The notes under the pieces were generated by a model. The model was not told the origin of the DNA. It searched no databases and saw nothing but the letters and a program-made list of their open reading frames with translations. From contig WJYK01000014.1 of NCBI GenBank assembly GCA_009668225.1, positions 1 through 64,000 on the forward strand: a stretch of DNA of 64,000 bases, read 5' to 3'. This document shows, in pieces, positions 53,727-63,484 of the stretch. Source of the stretch: Enterobacteriaceae bacterium RIT693 (GTDB lineage Bacteria > Pseudomonadota > Gammaproteobacteria > Enterobacterales > Enterobacteriaceae). Both the position numbers and the translations under genes were made by a program. Within the stretch, counting starts at the first letter, position 1. Each line of letters starts with the position of its first letter.

Positions 53727-54659
53727 TTATGCGTCGCGGTTTAACCATTTCATGTATTCCGCAACCCCTTCGGCTACGGTTTTGAACGGCTTGTCATAGC
53801 CCGCTGCTCGCAGGTTGGTTAAGTCTGCTTCGGTATAAGCCTGGTAGCGACCTTTCAGCTTGTCCGGGAAAGGAATGTATTCGATGCTGCCTTTACTGTG
53901 AAACGCCAGTGCAGCATCGGCCACGGCCTGGAAGGATTCCGCCCGACCGGTGCCGCAGTTGAAAATACCAGAAACGCCATTCTGCCAGAACCACAAGTTT
54001 ACCGCGGCAACGTCACCCACGTAGATGAAGTCACGCTTGAAGCCGTCGCTGCCTTCAAACAACTTCGGATTTTCGCCGTTGTTCAGCTGAGTGTTTAGGT
54101 GGAATGCCACACTCGCCATACTGCCTTTATGACCTTCGCGTGGTCCGTAGACGTTAAAGTAGCGGAAGCCGGTCACCTGGGAGTTGGCTTCAGGCAGGAT
54201 CTGGCGAACATATTCATCAAACAGGAACTTGGAGTAACCGTAAACGTTCAGCGGCTGCTCGTATTCGCGGGATTCGATAAAGTCCTGGTTGCGGCCGCCG
54301 TAGGTGGCTGCAGAAGAGGCATACAGGAACGGAATTTCGCGCTCCAGGCAGTAGTGTAGAACTTCTTTAGAGTACTGATAGTTGTTGTCCATCATGTACT
54401 TGCCATCCCACTCGGTGGTGGAGGAACAGGCACCTTCATGGAAGATTGCTTCAATGTCGCCAAACTCTTCACCGGCCATAATCTGGATCAGGAAGTCCTC
54501 TTTATCCATATAATCGGTGATGTCGAGATCGACCAGATTAACGAACTTGGTTCCATCCTTCAGATTATCTACCACCAGAATATCCCGGTAGCCTTGCTCA
54601 TTCAGGGACTTAATAATATTGCTGCCGATCATGCCGGCGCCGCCAGTAACGATAATCAT
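53727..54659 (-). CDS. hldD: ADP-L-glycero-D-manno-heptose 6-epimerase
   Basis: HldD converts ADP-D-glycero- to ADP-L-glycero-manno-heptose, the donor used by WaaC, WaaF and WaaQ. It is a short-chain dehydrogenase-type enzyme with TGGAGMIGS at 5-13 and the catalytic Y140-X3-K144. The ATG at 54659 begins MIIVTGG and gives 310 aa, as in E. coli; the frame remains open far upstream but through the kbl promoter region. It heads the minus-strand waa group. In E. coli its promoter includes a heat-inducible element (family knowledge). Confidence 0.97.
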   Translation of the reverse strand: MIIVTGGAGMIGSNIIKSLNEQGYRDILVVDNLKDGTKFVNLVDLDITDYMDKEDFLIQIMAGEEFGDIEAIFHEGACSSTTEWDGKYMMDNNYQYSKEVLHYCLEREIPFLYASSAATYGGRNQDFIESREYEQPLNVYGYSKFLFDEYVRQILPEANSQVTGFRYFNVYGPREGHKGSMASVAFHLNTQLNNGENPKLFEGSDGFKRDFIYVGDVAAVNLWFWQNGVSGIFNCGTGRAESFQAVADAALAFHSKGSIEYIPFPDKLKGRYQAYTEADLTNLRAAGYDKPFKTVAEGVAEYMKWLNRDA

Positions 54660-54875
54660 AAGCTTAACCTTTAACAAAATGGGGCTTTCAGGCAAGGCGC
54701 CTGATGCGCTAATGGCTCTTATCATACCATTACAATTAAAGACCCGCCTAATGAGCGGAAGTTTTTCGCCCTCGTGATTTATCCTGCAAAATTCAGAATC
54801 CCTGAAGCGTAATCTCGCCTGGTGATATAGGTTTGGGTAAGATGTGCCAAAAATTGCCATGCCTGGAGAATCGCG

Positions 54876-56072
54876 ATGCGCGAAGATTTTTACCAACAGC
54901 TGACTTCTCAACTCGAAACGGCTCGAGCGGAAGGGCTATTCAAAGAAGAACGTATTATCACCTCCGCTCAGAACGCGGATATCACCGTTGCTGACGGTAG
55001 CCACGTTATTAACTTCTGCGCCAACAACTATCTGGGTCTTGCTAATCACCCACAGCTGATTGAAGCGGCCAAACAGGGAATGGATAAGCACGGCTTTGGT
55101 ATGGCCTCTGTCCGTTTTATCTGCGGTACTCAGGATAGCCACAAAGCGCTGGAAGGCAAGCTGGCGGAATTCCTCGGTACGGACGATGCGATTCTGTACT
55201 CCTCCTGCTTCGACGCCAACGGCGGCCTGTTTGAAACCCTGCTTGGCCCGGAAGATGCCATCATCTCCGATGCGCTGAATCACGCCTCAATTATTGATGG
55301 CGTTCGTCTGTGTAAAGCACAGCGCTACCGTTATGCCAACAACGACATGCAGGAGCTGGAGGCACGCCTGAAAGAAGCGCGTGCAGCAGGGGCTCGCCAT
55401 GTGATGATTGCCACCGACGGCGTGTTCTCTATGGACGGTGTGATTGCCAACCTGCAGGGTGTTTGTGACCTGGCGGACAAATATAATGCGCTGGTGATGG
55501 TCGATGACTCCCACGCCGTGGGCTTCGTCGGCGCGAACGGGCGCGGTACGCATGAGTACTGCGAAGTGATGGACCGTGTTGACATCATCACCGGTACACT
55601 GGGTAAAGCACTGGGCGGGGCTTCCGGCGGCTATACCGCGGGCAGGAAAGAAGTTATCGAATGGCTTCGCCAGCGCTCTCGCCCTTACCTGTTCTCCAAC
55701 TCGCTCGCGCCAGCTATCGTTTCCGCCTCCATTAAGGTTCTGGAGATGCTGGAGTCCGGTGAAGAGCTGCGTGACCGCCTGTGGTCTAACGCTCGCCTGT
55801 TCCGTGAAAAAATGAGTGCCGCCGGGTTTACCCTGGCCGGTGCCGATCACGCCATTATTCCGGTAATGCTGGGTGAGGCGGTTGTGGCGCAGAACTTTGC
55901 TCGTGAACTACAAAAAGAAGGTATTTACGTCACCGGTTTCTTCTACCCGGTTGTGCCAAAAGGCCAGGCTCGTATTCGTACCCAAATGTCGGCTGCGCAT
56001 ACTCCTGAACAAATTGAACGTGCGGTGGATGCGTTTACGCGCATCGGTAAGCAATTAGGCGTTATCGCTTAA
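54876..56072 (+). CDS. kbl: Glycine C-acetyltransferase (2-amino-3-ketobutyrate CoA ligase)
   Basis: Kbl cleaves 2-amino-3-oxobutyrate with CoA to glycine and acetyl-CoA, the second step of threonine degradation. It is a fold-type I PLP enzyme: the PLP lysine lies in GTLGKALGG (about residue 244), and DDSHAVG precedes it. GGAG lies 9 nt before the ATG. The protein is 398 aa, as in E. coli. tdh follows after 10 bp. Confidence 0.97.
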   Translation: MREDFYQQLTSQLETARAEGLFKEERIITSAQNADITVADGSHVINFCANNYLGLANHPQLIEAAKQGMDKHGFGMASVRFICGTQDSHKALEGKLAEFLGTDDAILYSSCFDANGGLFETLLGPEDAIISDALNHASIIDGVRLCKAQRYRYANNDMQELEARLKEARAAGARHVMIATDGVFSMDGVIANLQGVCDLADKYNALVMVDDSHAVGFVGANGRGTHEYCEVMDRVDIITGTLGKALGGASGGYTAGRKEVIEWLRQRSRPYLFSNSLAPAIVSASIKVLEMLESGEELRDRLWSNARLFREKMSAAGFTLAGADHAIIPVMLGEAVVAQNFARELQKEGIYVTGFFYPVVPKGQARIRTQMSAAHTPEQIERAVDAFTRIGKQLGVIA

Positions 56073-56082
56073 GGGAGCGGTC

Positions 56083-57108
56083 ATGAAAGCATTAGCAAAA
56101 CTGAAGGCGGAAGAAGGCATCTGGATGACGGATGCACCCAAGCCGGAAATGGGTCATAACGATCTGCTGATCAAAATTCGCAAAACCGCGATTTGCGGTA
56201 CCGACGTGCATATCTATAACTGGGATGAATGGTCGCAAAAAACCATTCCTGTTCCTATGGTCGTGGGTCACGAATACGTGGGCGAAGTTGTCGATATTGG
56301 GCAGGAAGTCAAAGGCTTTAAAATCGGTGACCGCGTCTCCGGTGAAGGTCATATCACCTGCGGCCACTGCCGTAACTGCCGTGCGGGTCGTACCCACCTC
56401 TGCCGCAATACCACCGGCGTTGGCGTAAATCGCCCGGGCTGTTTCGCTGAATATCTGGTGATCCCGGCCTTTAACGCTTTCAAAATCCCGGACAATATCT
56501 CTGACGATCTGGCTTCCATCTTTGACCCGTTCGGCAATGCGGTGCATACCGCGCTTTCATTCGACCTGGTGGGTGAAGACGTGCTGGTTTCCGGCGCAGG
56601 CCCGATTGGGATTATGGCCGCTGCGGTGGCGAAGCATGTGGGCGCACGTAATGTGGTGATTACCGACGTGAATGAATACCGCCTTGAGCTGGCGCGTGAA
56701 ATGGGGATTACCCGCGCGGTGAACGTCAGCAAAGAGAATCTGCAGGACGTGATGGGCGAGCTGGGGATGACCGAAGGGTTTGATGTCGGCCTCGAAATGT
56801 CCGGTGCTCCACCTGCGTTTCGTACTATGCTCGATACCATGAACCACGGCGGGCGTATTGCGATGCTGGGTATTCCACCGTCCGACATGTCCATCGACTG
56901 GACCAAGGTTATCTTTAAGGGGCTGTTTATTAAAGGCATCTACGGGCGTGAGATGTTTGAGACCTGGTATAAGATGGCTGCACTTATCCAGTCTGGTCTG
57001 GATCTGTCTCCAATCATTACCCACCGCTTCTCCATCGATGAGTTCCAGAAAGGCTTTGACGCGATGCGCTCCGGGCAGTCCGGCAAAGTTATCCTGAGCT
57101 GGGATTAA
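56083..57108 (+). CDS. tdh: L-threonine 3-dehydrogenase
   Basis: Tdh oxidises L-threonine to 2-amino-3-oxobutyrate with NAD+. It is a zinc alcohol dehydrogenase-type enzyme: catalytic zinc ligands C38 and H63-E64 (GHEYVGE), the structural zinc Cys cluster [15 protein letters not shown] (about 93-107), and the GAGPIG Rossmann motif near 174. The length of 341 aa equals that of E. coli. Kbl and Tdh act in sequence and are co-transcribed. Confidence 0.97.
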   Translation: MKALAKLKAEEGIWMTDAPKPEMGHNDLLIKIRKTAICGTDVHIYNWDEWSQKTIPVPMVVGHEYVGEVVDIGQEVKGFKIGDRVSGEGHITCGHCRNCRAGRTHLCRNTTGVGVNRPGCFAEYLVIPAFNAFKIPDNISDDLASIFDPFGNAVHTALSFDLVGEDVLVSGAGPIGIMAAAVAKHVGARNVVITDVNEYRLELAREMGITRAVNVSKENLQDVMGELGMTEGFDVGLEMSGAPPAFRTMLDTMNHGGRIAMLGIPPSDMSIDWTKVIFKGLFIKGIYGREMFETWYKMAALIQSGLDLSPIITHRFSIDEFQKGFDAMRSGQSGKVILSWD

Positions 57109-57115
57109 TCATTAA

Positions 57116-57143
57116 GCCAGAGGGCATCGCGCCCTCTGGTTTT
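57116..57143. terminator. Terminator between tdh and yibQ
   Basis: CCAGAGGGC-atcgc-GCCCTCTGG is followed by a T run on the plus strand. It lies between the convergent tdh and yibQ stops. Confidence 0.88.
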
Positions 57144-57147
57144 TCAG

Positions 57148-58083
57148 TTACGCCTGTTTTCCCCAACCCTGCCACTGGTGCTGGAGATATTTCACCAGCG
57201 CGCTCTCGGCAATGCTCTCGTGTAAGACCGTAAAGTAAGTCACTGCATATACCGGCTCAAGCGGCTGTTTTGGCTTACAAAGCTTCACGCCACGGAACGG
57301 ATTGCGCGGCGGCGGCTGTTTGCCCGGCTGCGTATTATTTGGCGTTGAAGTGTCTACCTGCGGTTCATCAAGCAGGCTGCTCGGGCGCACCAGCGTGATG
57401 TCCGGCGGAAGGTTGTAGACCATTTGCTGAAGTACGCGGACGGTTGAAGGGTGAGGGTGCCCGATAGCAATGGCCGCTCCGGTTTTACGTGCCAGCTGAA
57501 TCGCCCGATTAAACTGGAAACGAATATCGGCTTCATTCTGGGTATCGTCCAGAAAGACCTTCCGCTTAATCACCTTAACGCGCGTACCGGCAGCAGCACG
57601 CGTTGCCTGGCTATTGCCGATGGTCATGCTGTCCAGGAAATAGAGATTGTACTGCTCCAGCGACTGCATCACCTTTTGCATGCCGAACAGGCTGGAGGTC
57701 ATCGCGCTGCCCATATGGTTATTCATGCCAACGGCATAAGGGACTTTGTTTACCGCATCACGAATAATTCTCTCGATCTCGCTGCTGCTCATATCCGGAC
57801 GTAGAGTATCTTTCTCAAGCGGCTGCTTGCTAAGCGGTGCCATCGGCAGGTGGATAAGGACTTCGTGCCCGGCGTTATGGGCTTTGGTGGCCATTTCACG
57901 AGCGTGAGGCGCATTGGGCAGCACGGCAACGGAGACGTTAGTCGGCAGTGTCAGCACCTGGTTTTCCTGCTGAGGACGATAGCCAAAGTCATCAATCACT
58001 ATCGAGAGCTTACCGGCCCATGCGGTGGTTGCCAGCATTAGCCCGCTGGCTGCGGCGAAAAAAAAGAGGCGGAACTGAGGCAA
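57148..58083 (-). CDS. yibQ: Divergent polysaccharide deacetylase family protein YibQ
   Basis: YibQ is a periplasmic protein with a divergent polysaccharide-deacetylase (NodB-like) fold; its substrate is unknown. A signal peptide covers about residues 1-23 (ends AWAG). IVIDDFGY follows at about 29-36, with the conserved HEVLIHLPM and MNNHMGS motifs, and a Pro/Asn-rich segment near 245-262 before the C-terminal part. At 311 aa it is a little shorter than E. coli YibQ. It follows envC by 3 bp in gpmM-envC-yibQ. Confidence 0.94.
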   Translation of the reverse strand: MPQFRLFFFAAASGLMLATTAWAGKLSIVIDDFGYRPQQENQVLTLPTNVSVAVLPNAPHAREMATKAHNAGHEVLIHLPMAPLSKQPLEKDTLRPDMSSSEIERIIRDAVNKVPYAVGMNNHMGSAMTSSLFGMQKVMQSLEQYNLYFLDSMTIGNSQATRAAAGTRVKVIKRKVFLDDTQNEADIRFQFNRAIQLARKTGAAIAIGHPHPSTVRVLQQMVYNLPPDITLVRPSSLLDEPQVDTSTPNNTQPGKQPPPRNPFRGVKLCKPKQPLEPVYAVTYFTVLHESIAESALVKYLQHQWQGWGKQA

Positions 58084-58086
58084 AAC

Positions 58087-59349
58087 TTATCTTCCCAACC
58101 ACGGTTGTGGATTCACTGCCTGGCCCTGGCGACGAATTTCGAAATAGAGTGACGGACGGCCCTGGCCGCCACTGCTACCGACCAGTGCAATAGGTTGCCC
58201 GGCGCGCACCTGGGTGCCGACGCTGACCAACGCGCTCTGGTTGTAGCCGTAGAGACTCATATCGCCTTTACCGTGTTCAATAACGACGACAAGGCCATAG
58301 CCCTGCAGCCAGTCGGCAAGGATCACGCGTCCGTCGGCAATGGCTTTAACTTCCGTACCTTCTGACGCCGCAATAACGATACCTTTCCAACGTAGTTCAC
58401 CTTGCAGCTGTTCGCCATAGCGATGGAGTAATGAACCGCGAACCGGCCAGTATGCCTGCCCGCGCGGCGATCCCAGCCCGCCGGTTCTCGACATCAACGA
58501 GCGCTCACTTTCGGTTGGTTTGTAGGTCGTACCTTTGTTGGAGGCTTCCTGTTGCTTGCTGCGAACCTGCTCGGCTTCGCGTGCCTCACGCTCGGCCCGC
58601 GTTTTTGCCGCGGCTTCTGCGCGGGCTATCTGGCTTTGCAAGCGGGCCTGGTTCTGGCGCATTTCGCTCAGCTTCTGCTGATCCTGCTGGATAGAGGACT
58701 CCAGACCTGCGAGCGTTTTCTTACGCTCGTTACGGGCGCTTTCAAGTTTGGCCTGCTGTGCCTGCTGGTCATAAAGCAGCGTTTGCTGTTCACTCTGCTT
58801 ACTTTCCAGCTCGGCTTTCTGCTGTGCGGCTTCAGCTTTGGTCTGCTTCAGCTCATCGATAGTCTGCTGGCGAGCAGCGTTAAGGTAACCAAAATAGGCC
58901 TGCAGGCGCTGACCACGCTGGCTTTCTTCCCCGCTCAGAATCAACTGAATGCCGGTGTGTTGACCCTGACGAAACGCCGCATCCAGCTGAGCGGCCAGGT
59001 TGTGTTCCTGGGTTGCCTGCTGTTTTTGTAGTTTGGCGAGAGAGTTGTTCAGCGTCGCGATTTGATTGTTTAAATCTGTGAGAGTGTTCTGGGTTTCACG
59101 CAGCTTGCGGCTGGCGGCAGAAATGGCTTCTTCCTGCGCTTTTAGCTGAGCGAGTAAAACGGAACGCTGTTGCTGCTGCTGGCGTACGGCTCGCTCTTTG
59201 GCGGCGATATCCTGCTGAATGGATTGCAGCTGCTGTTTATCATCGGCGTGGCTGGAAAAAGGCAATAACAAGACGCCAGCGCTGAACACGCTGGCGTAGA
59301 TAACGGGCTTTACAGCCCATGTCTTTGAAAAAATCACCTTTCCCCTCAT
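58087..59349 (-). CDS. envC: Murein hydrolase activator EnvC
   Basis: EnvC activates the amidases AmiA and AmiB at the septum under control of FtsEX, splitting peptidoglycan for daughter-cell separation. It has a signal sequence ending at about residue 35 (SSHA), a long coiled coil rich in Gln, Glu and Lys (about 40-270), and a C-terminal LytM domain (about 300-420) that is degenerate and lacks the full zinc-ligand set, as in known EnvC. The length of 420 aa is close to that of E. coli. Confidence 0.95.
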   Translation of the reverse strand: MRGKVIFSKTWAVKPVIYASVFSAGVLLLPFSSHADDKQQLQSIQQDIAAKERAVRQQQQQRSVLLAQLKAQEEAISAASRKLRETQNTLTDLNNQIATLNNSLAKLQKQQATQEHNLAAQLDAAFRQGQHTGIQLILSGEESQRGQRLQAYFGYLNAARQQTIDELKQTKAEAAQQKAELESKQSEQQTLLYDQQAQQAKLESARNERKKTLAGLESSIQQDQQKLSEMRQNQARLQSQIARAEAAAKTRAEREAREAEQVRSKQQEASNKGTTYKPTESERSLMSRTGGLGSPRGQAYWPVRGSLLHRYGEQLQGELRWKGIVIAASEGTEVKAIADGRVILADWLQGYGLVVVIEHGKGDMSLYGYNQSALVSVGTQVRAGQPIALVGSSGGQGRPSLYFEIRRQGQAVNPQPWLGR

Positions 59350-59358
59350 GGGGAGGGA

Positions 59359-60906
59359 TTATTCCACGATGAACAGCGGCTTGCCAGTCATCTCGTGCGG
59401 GATTTCCATTCCCATCAGACTCAACATGGTTGGCGCGATGTCGGAAAGCTTGCCGCCTGCGACAGCGTTGAGATTTTTCTCACCCACATAGATCAGCGGA
59501 ACCGGCAGGCTAGTATGCGCGGTATGCGCCTGGCCAGTGGCCGGATCGCGCATCTGTTCAGCGTTGCCGTGGTCTGCGGTGATCAGAAGCTGGCCGCCAA
59601 CGGCCTCTACGGCTTTCACTACCTGAGCAACGCAGTTGTCCAATGCTTCAACGGCGGAAATTGCCGCTTCATAAACACCGGTATGGCCAACCATATCGCC
59701 GTTCGGATAGTTACAGATAATGGTGTCGTATTTACCGCTGCTGATGGCACTCAGGAGTTTATCGGTCAGCTCAACGGAACTCATTTCTGGCTGCAGATCG
59801 TACGTGGCCACTTTTGGTGAATTCACCAGTACGCGCTCTTCACCCGCGAACGGCTCTTCAACCCCGCCGTTGTAGAAGAAGGTCACGTGAGCGTATTTCT
59901 CCGTTTCGGAGATGCGTAGCTGGGTTTTGTTATGTTTCGCCATCCACTCACCGAAGGTATTGGTCAGTGAGGCCGGTGGGTAAGCGCAGGCCGTTTTAAT
60001 GTCTGCAGCATATTCAGTCAGCATCACGAAGTCGCCAAACTGCACCACTTTTTGACGGCTGAAGCCGTCGAAATCGGCATTAACAAAGGCGCGGGTGATC
60101 TGGCGGGCACGGTCAGCGCGGAAATTCATGAAGATCAGCGCATCGCCGTCGTTCATGGTGGATTCCGCTTCGCCTGTGGCGCGGATCACGGTTGGTTTAA
60201 CGAACTCATCGTTTTCGTCGCGGGCGTAAGCGGCGGCCAGACCGGCAATGGCATTGTCTGCCTGGAATTCACCTTTGGCCTGAGTCATCAGGTCGTAAGC
60301 CAGTTCAACGCGATCCCAGCGGTTGTCCCTGTCCATCGCGTAGTAACGGCCAATCACGGTAGCGACACGACCTTTACCCAGCGCGGCAAACTTGTCGGCA
60401 AATTTCTTCAGGGAAGACTCTGCGCTGCGTGGTGGTGTGTCGCGACCATCGAGGAAGGCGTGCAGATAGATGGCTTCGGCACCGCGTTCAGCGGCCAGCT
60501 CGATCATTGCAAGAATATGGTCTTCATGGCTGTGAACGCCGCCCGGAGAAACCAGACCCATAATATGCACGGCTTTACCGGCAGAAACTGCCTTGTCTAT
60601 CGCTGCGGTCAGAACCGGATTCGCAAAGAAAGTGCGTTCTTTAATTTCAACATCCAGGCGAGTCAGGTCCTGGTAGACGATGCGGCCGGCACCGAGATTG
60701 ACGTGGCCCACTTCAGAGTTACCCATTTGCCCATCCGGCAGGCCAACTTCCAGGCCAGATGCGTTAATCAGCGTATGAGGGCGCTGTGCCCACAGGGCAT
60801 CCATCACCGGCGTTTTGGCATTAAGAATCGCGTTATCCTGCTGCTCTTCGCGATGGCCGTAACCATCCAGAATCACCAGAACCATAGGTTTTTTAGTAAC
60901 CGACAT
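59359..60906 (-). CDS. gpmM: 2,3-bisphosphoglycerate-independent phosphoglycerate mutase
   Basis: GpmM interconverts 3- and 2-phosphoglycerate in glycolysis, using two Mn2+ ions. It belongs to the alkaline phosphatase superfamily; the phosphorylated Ser64 lies in GNSEVGHVN, with an early metal-binding LDGYG (13-17) and a late TADHGNAE motif. The length of 515 aa is one more than E. coli. It is the first gene of gpmM-envC-yibQ and is divergent from yibN. Confidence 0.97.
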   Translation of the reverse strand: MSVTKKPMVLVILDGYGHREEQQDNAILNAKTPVMDALWAQRPHTLINASGLEVGLPDGQMGNSEVGHVNLGAGRIVYQDLTRLDVEIKERTFFANPVLTAAIDKAVSAGKAVHIMGLVSPGGVHSHEDHILAMIELAAERGAEAIYLHAFLDGRDTPPRSAESSLKKFADKFAALGKGRVATVIGRYYAMDRDNRWDRVELAYDLMTQAKGEFQADNAIAGLAAAYARDENDEFVKPTVIRATGEAESTMNDGDALIFMNFRADRARQITRAFVNADFDGFSRQKVVQFGDFVMLTEYAADIKTACAYPPASLTNTFGEWMAKHNKTQLRISETEKYAHVTFFYNGGVEEPFAGEERVLVNSPKVATYDLQPEMSSVELTDKLLSAISSGKYDTIICNYPNGDMVGHTGVYEAAISAVEALDNCVAQVVKAVEAVGGQLLITADHGNAEQMRDPATGQAHTAHTSLPVPLIYVGEKNLNAVAGGKLSDIAPTMLSLMGMEIPHEMTGKPLFIVE

Positions 60907-61156
60907 TGCAACAACCTCTGAGTCAAAGACAAAAAAATTTGCGTAATTTTACTACAGGCGATCCCGACAAATAGCCGCAGAAGATCAAAGAAAGCGGCTG
61001 GATGGCGATCGGATTTAGTCAGTCTGGTTCTTTTTTTCCGTAACAGCCCGCAGAATCCACATAACATTATTCAGACTGGCTGTAATTGCCACAACGCGAA
61101 GGTATACTCCCCACTTGGTTTTCTCATCATTACTTAGTCGGGAGTTACTACCCCCC

Positions 61157-61588
61157 ATGCAAGAAATTATGCAATTCGTTGGCCGCCATCCCATACTTAG
61201 TCTGGCGTGGGTTGGTCTGCTGGCCGCGGTACTTTTCATGACCTTTAAGGGTCTGGCTTCGAAAGTAAAAGCGATCACCCGCGGTGAAGCCACTCGCTTA
61301 ATTAACAAAGAAGACGCGGTGGTAGTCGATGTGCGCCAGCGCGACGATTTCCGTAAAGGTCATATTGCTAATTCACTGAACGTGCTGCCAACTGAAATCA
61401 AGAGCGGTAACTTTGGTGAGCTGGAAAAACACAAGGCGAAGCCAGTCATTGTGGTGTGCGCTAACGGCGTTTCTTCACAAGAATCTGCTGCTTTGTTGCA
61501 TAAGGCTGGCTTCGAGCAGGTTGCGCTGTTAAAAGAAGGTATTGCCGGCTGGAGCGGGGAAAACCTGCCGCTGGTTCGCGGTAAATAA
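61157..61588 (+). CDS. yibN: Rhodanese-like membrane-anchored protein YibN
   Basis: YibN has one N-terminal transmembrane segment (about 12-30) and a cytoplasmic rhodanese domain (about 40-140). Its role is not well established; recent work links E. coli YibN to the YidC insertase. The active-site loop reads C101-A-N-G-V-S-S, a catalytic-type Cys loop. The ATG at 61157 (MQEIMQF) gives 143 aa, as in E. coli. It leads yibN-grxC-secB-gpsA. Confidence 0.94.
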   Translation: MQEIMQFVGRHPILSLAWVGLLAAVLFMTFKGLASKVKAITRGEATRLINKEDAVVVDVRQRDDFRKGHIANSLNVLPTEIKSGNFGELEKHKAKPVIVVCANGVSSQESAALLHKAGFEQVALLKEGIAGWSGENLPLVRGK

Positions 61589-61611
61589 TCTGGAAGAGAC
61601 TGAGGTAAACC

Positions 61612-61863
61612 ATGGCGAATATTGAGATCTATACCAAAGCGACCTGTCCGTTTTGCCACCGTGCAAAAGCCCTGCTCAATGACAAAGGGGTTGCGTTCCA
61701 GGAGTTGCCTATTGATGGCGACGCCGCTAAGCGGGAAGAGATGATCAAACGCAGTGGCCGTACCACGGTACCGCAGATTTTTATTGACGCACAGCACATT
61801 GGCGGTTGCGATGACTTGTACGCACTGGACGCGCGTGGTGGACTCGATCCCCTGCTGCGCTAG
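61612..61863 (+). CDS. grxC: Glutaredoxin 3
   Basis: GrxC reduces disulfides and mixed glutathione disulfides in the cytoplasm. The CPFC active site is at residues 12-15, the TVPQIF cis-proline motif at about 50-55, and GGCDDL binds glutathione. The protein is 83 aa, as in E. coli. It lies 23 bp after yibN, with AGGTAAACC before the ATG. Confidence 0.97.
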   Translation: MANIEIYTKATCPFCHRAKALLNDKGVAFQELPIDGDAAKREEMIKRSGRTTVPQIFIDAQHIGGCDDLYALDARGGLDPLLR

Positions 61864-61919
61864 TGCGGTTTGTCTGCCGTGTATCGCAGAGTAAGGACGT
61901 TTAAATTTAAGGGTTAACA

Positions 61920-62387
61920 ATGTCAGAACAAAACAATACAGAAATGGCTTTCCAGATTCAGCGTGTTTACACCAAGGATGTCTCTTTCGAAGCCCCTAAC
62001 GCGCCGCACGTTTTCCAGAAAGACTGGCAGCCGGAAGTGAAACTGGATCTGGATACTGCGTCCAGCCAGCTGGCTGATGATGTCTATGAAGTTGTACTGC
62101 GTGTAACGGTTACCGCTACGCTTGGCGAAGACACCGCTTTCCTGTGTGAAGTGCAGCAGGCCGGTATTTTCTCCGTGGACGGTATCGATGGCACGCAGCT
62201 GGCACATTGTCTGGGTGCATACTGCCCGAACATTCTGTTCCCGTATGCGCGTGAATGTATCACTAGCCTGGTTTCTCGCGGCACTTTCCCGCAGCTGAAC
62301 CTTGCACCGGTTAACTTCGATGCGTTGTTCATGAACTATCTGCAGCAGCAAGCTGGCGAAGGTGCTGAAAACCATCAGGATGCCTGA
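61920..62387 (+). CDS. secB: Protein-export chaperone SecB
   Basis: SecB is a tetrameric chaperone that keeps preproteins unfolded and delivers them to SecA. The 155-aa acidic protein matches E. coli SecB over its length, including the conserved [12 protein letters not shown] segment (about 101-112). Its stop codon overlaps the gpsA start (TGATG), so the two are translationally coupled. Confidence 0.97.
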   Translation: MSEQNNTEMAFQIQRVYTKDVSFEAPNAPHVFQKDWQPEVKLDLDTASSQLADDVYEVVLRVTVTATLGEDTAFLCEVQQAGIFSVDGIDGTQLAHCLGAYCPNILFPYARECITSLVSRGTFPQLNLAPVNFDALFMNYLQQQAGEGAENHQDA

Positions 62388-63406
62388 TGAATAGCCCTAA
62401 TGCTTCAATGACTGTTATCGGTGCCGGCTCCTACGGCACCGCTCTCGCCATCACCCTCGCGAGAAATGGCCACCACGTTGTACTGTGGGGCCATGATGCC
62501 AAACACATCGCAACGCTGCAGGCCGATCGCTGCAACGTGGCTTTCCTGCCCGATGTTCCTTTTCCCGACACGCTCCATCTCGAGAGTGATTTAGCCGTCG
62601 CACTTGCTGCCAGCCGCAATATTCTGGTGGTCGTACCGAGCCACGTGTTTGGGCAAGTGCTGCGTCAAATCAAACCGTTGATGCGTCAGGATGCTCGCAT
62701 TGTCTGGGCGACGAAGGGCCTGGAAGCTGAAACGGGGCGGTTACTGCAGGATGTTGCCCGCGAAGCGCTGGGAGATGATGTTCCTCTGGCGGTGATTTCC
62801 GGCCCGACTTTTGCGAAAGAGCTGGCTGCAGGTTTACCCACGGCGATCGCGTTGGCGGCGACCGACGATCGGTTTGCAGAGGATCTCCAGCATCTGCTGC
62901 ACTGCGGTAAAAGCTTCCGTGTCTATAGCAATCCTGATTTCATCGGTGTTCAGCTGGGCGGTGCGGTGAAAAACGTTATCGCTATTGGTGCCGGGATGTC
63001 GGATGGCATCGGGTTTGGCGCTAACGCGCGTACCGCGCTTATCACGCGTGGGCTTGCAGAGATGACGCGTCTGGGTAGCGCGCTTGGCGCCTCGCCGGAA
63101 ACCTTTATGGGGATGGCTGGCCTGGGCGATCTGGTGCTGACATGTACCGACAACCAATCCCGTAACCGTCGCTTCGGCATGATGCTCGGTCAGGGTATGG
63201 ATGTGGAAGGCGCACAGCAAAAAATTGGCCAGGTAGTTGAAGGCTATCGCAATACCAAAGAAGTTCGCGAGTTGGCGGCTCGGGTGGGTGTCGAAATGCC
63301 AATAACCGAGGAAATTTATCAGGTATTGTATTGCGGAAAAAATGCGCGCGAGGCAGCATTAACGTTGCTTGGTCGTACTCGTAAGGATGAACGAAGCGGC
63401 AATTGA
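62387..63406 (+). CDS. gpsA: Glycerol-3-phosphate dehydrogenase [NAD(P)+]
   Basis: GpsA reduces dihydroxyacetone phosphate to sn-glycerol-3-phosphate for phospholipid synthesis. The dinucleotide-binding [10 protein letters not shown] is at about 11-20, the catalytic lysine lies in [11 protein letters not shown] (about 190-200), and the substrate loop holds the [10 protein letters not shown] motif. It has 339 aa, as in E. coli. A hairpin follows before cysE. Confidence 0.97.
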   Translation: MNSPNASMTVIGAGSYGTALAITLARNGHHVVLWGHDAKHIATLQADRCNVAFLPDVPFPDTLHLESDLAVALAASRNILVVVPSHVFGQVLRQIKPLMRQDARIVWATKGLEAETGRLLQDVAREALGDDVPLAVISGPTFAKELAAGLPTAIALAATDDRFAEDLQHLLHCGKSFRVYSNPDFIGVQLGGAVKNVIAIGAGMSDGIGFGANARTALITRGLAEMTRLGSALGASPETFMGMAGLGDLVLTCTDNQSRNRRFGMMLGQGMDVEGAQQKIGQVVEGYRNTKEVRELAARVGVEMPITEEIYQVLYCGKNAREAALTLLGRTRKDERSGN

Positions 63407-63435
63407 GGGATCGCTTAATATACCGCAATAACTGA

Positions 63436-63468
63436 AACGTCCCGACCCTGGTGTCGGGCGTTGTTTTT
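63436..63468 (+). terminator. Hairpin between gpsA and cysE
   Basis: AACG-t-CCCGAC-cctggt-GTCGGG-CGTT followed by GTTTTT forms a stem with one bulge. It could be a partial terminator that lowers read-through into cysE. Confidence 0.65.
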
Positions 63469-63484
63469 CTGTCTGGAGAGAACA

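Noticed and set aside
54690-54735. Stretch resembling a REP element (GCCTGATGCGCT followed by CTTATCA) upstream of hldD
   Set aside because: Only two short parts match the REP consensus, the hairpin is poor, and no second copy is visible nearby. Chance similarity is likely.
60052-60921. Open frame of 289 codons antisense to gpmM
   Set aside because: It is entirely inside gpmM and shows no motif. Composition is that expected from reverse translation of a highly expressed gene.
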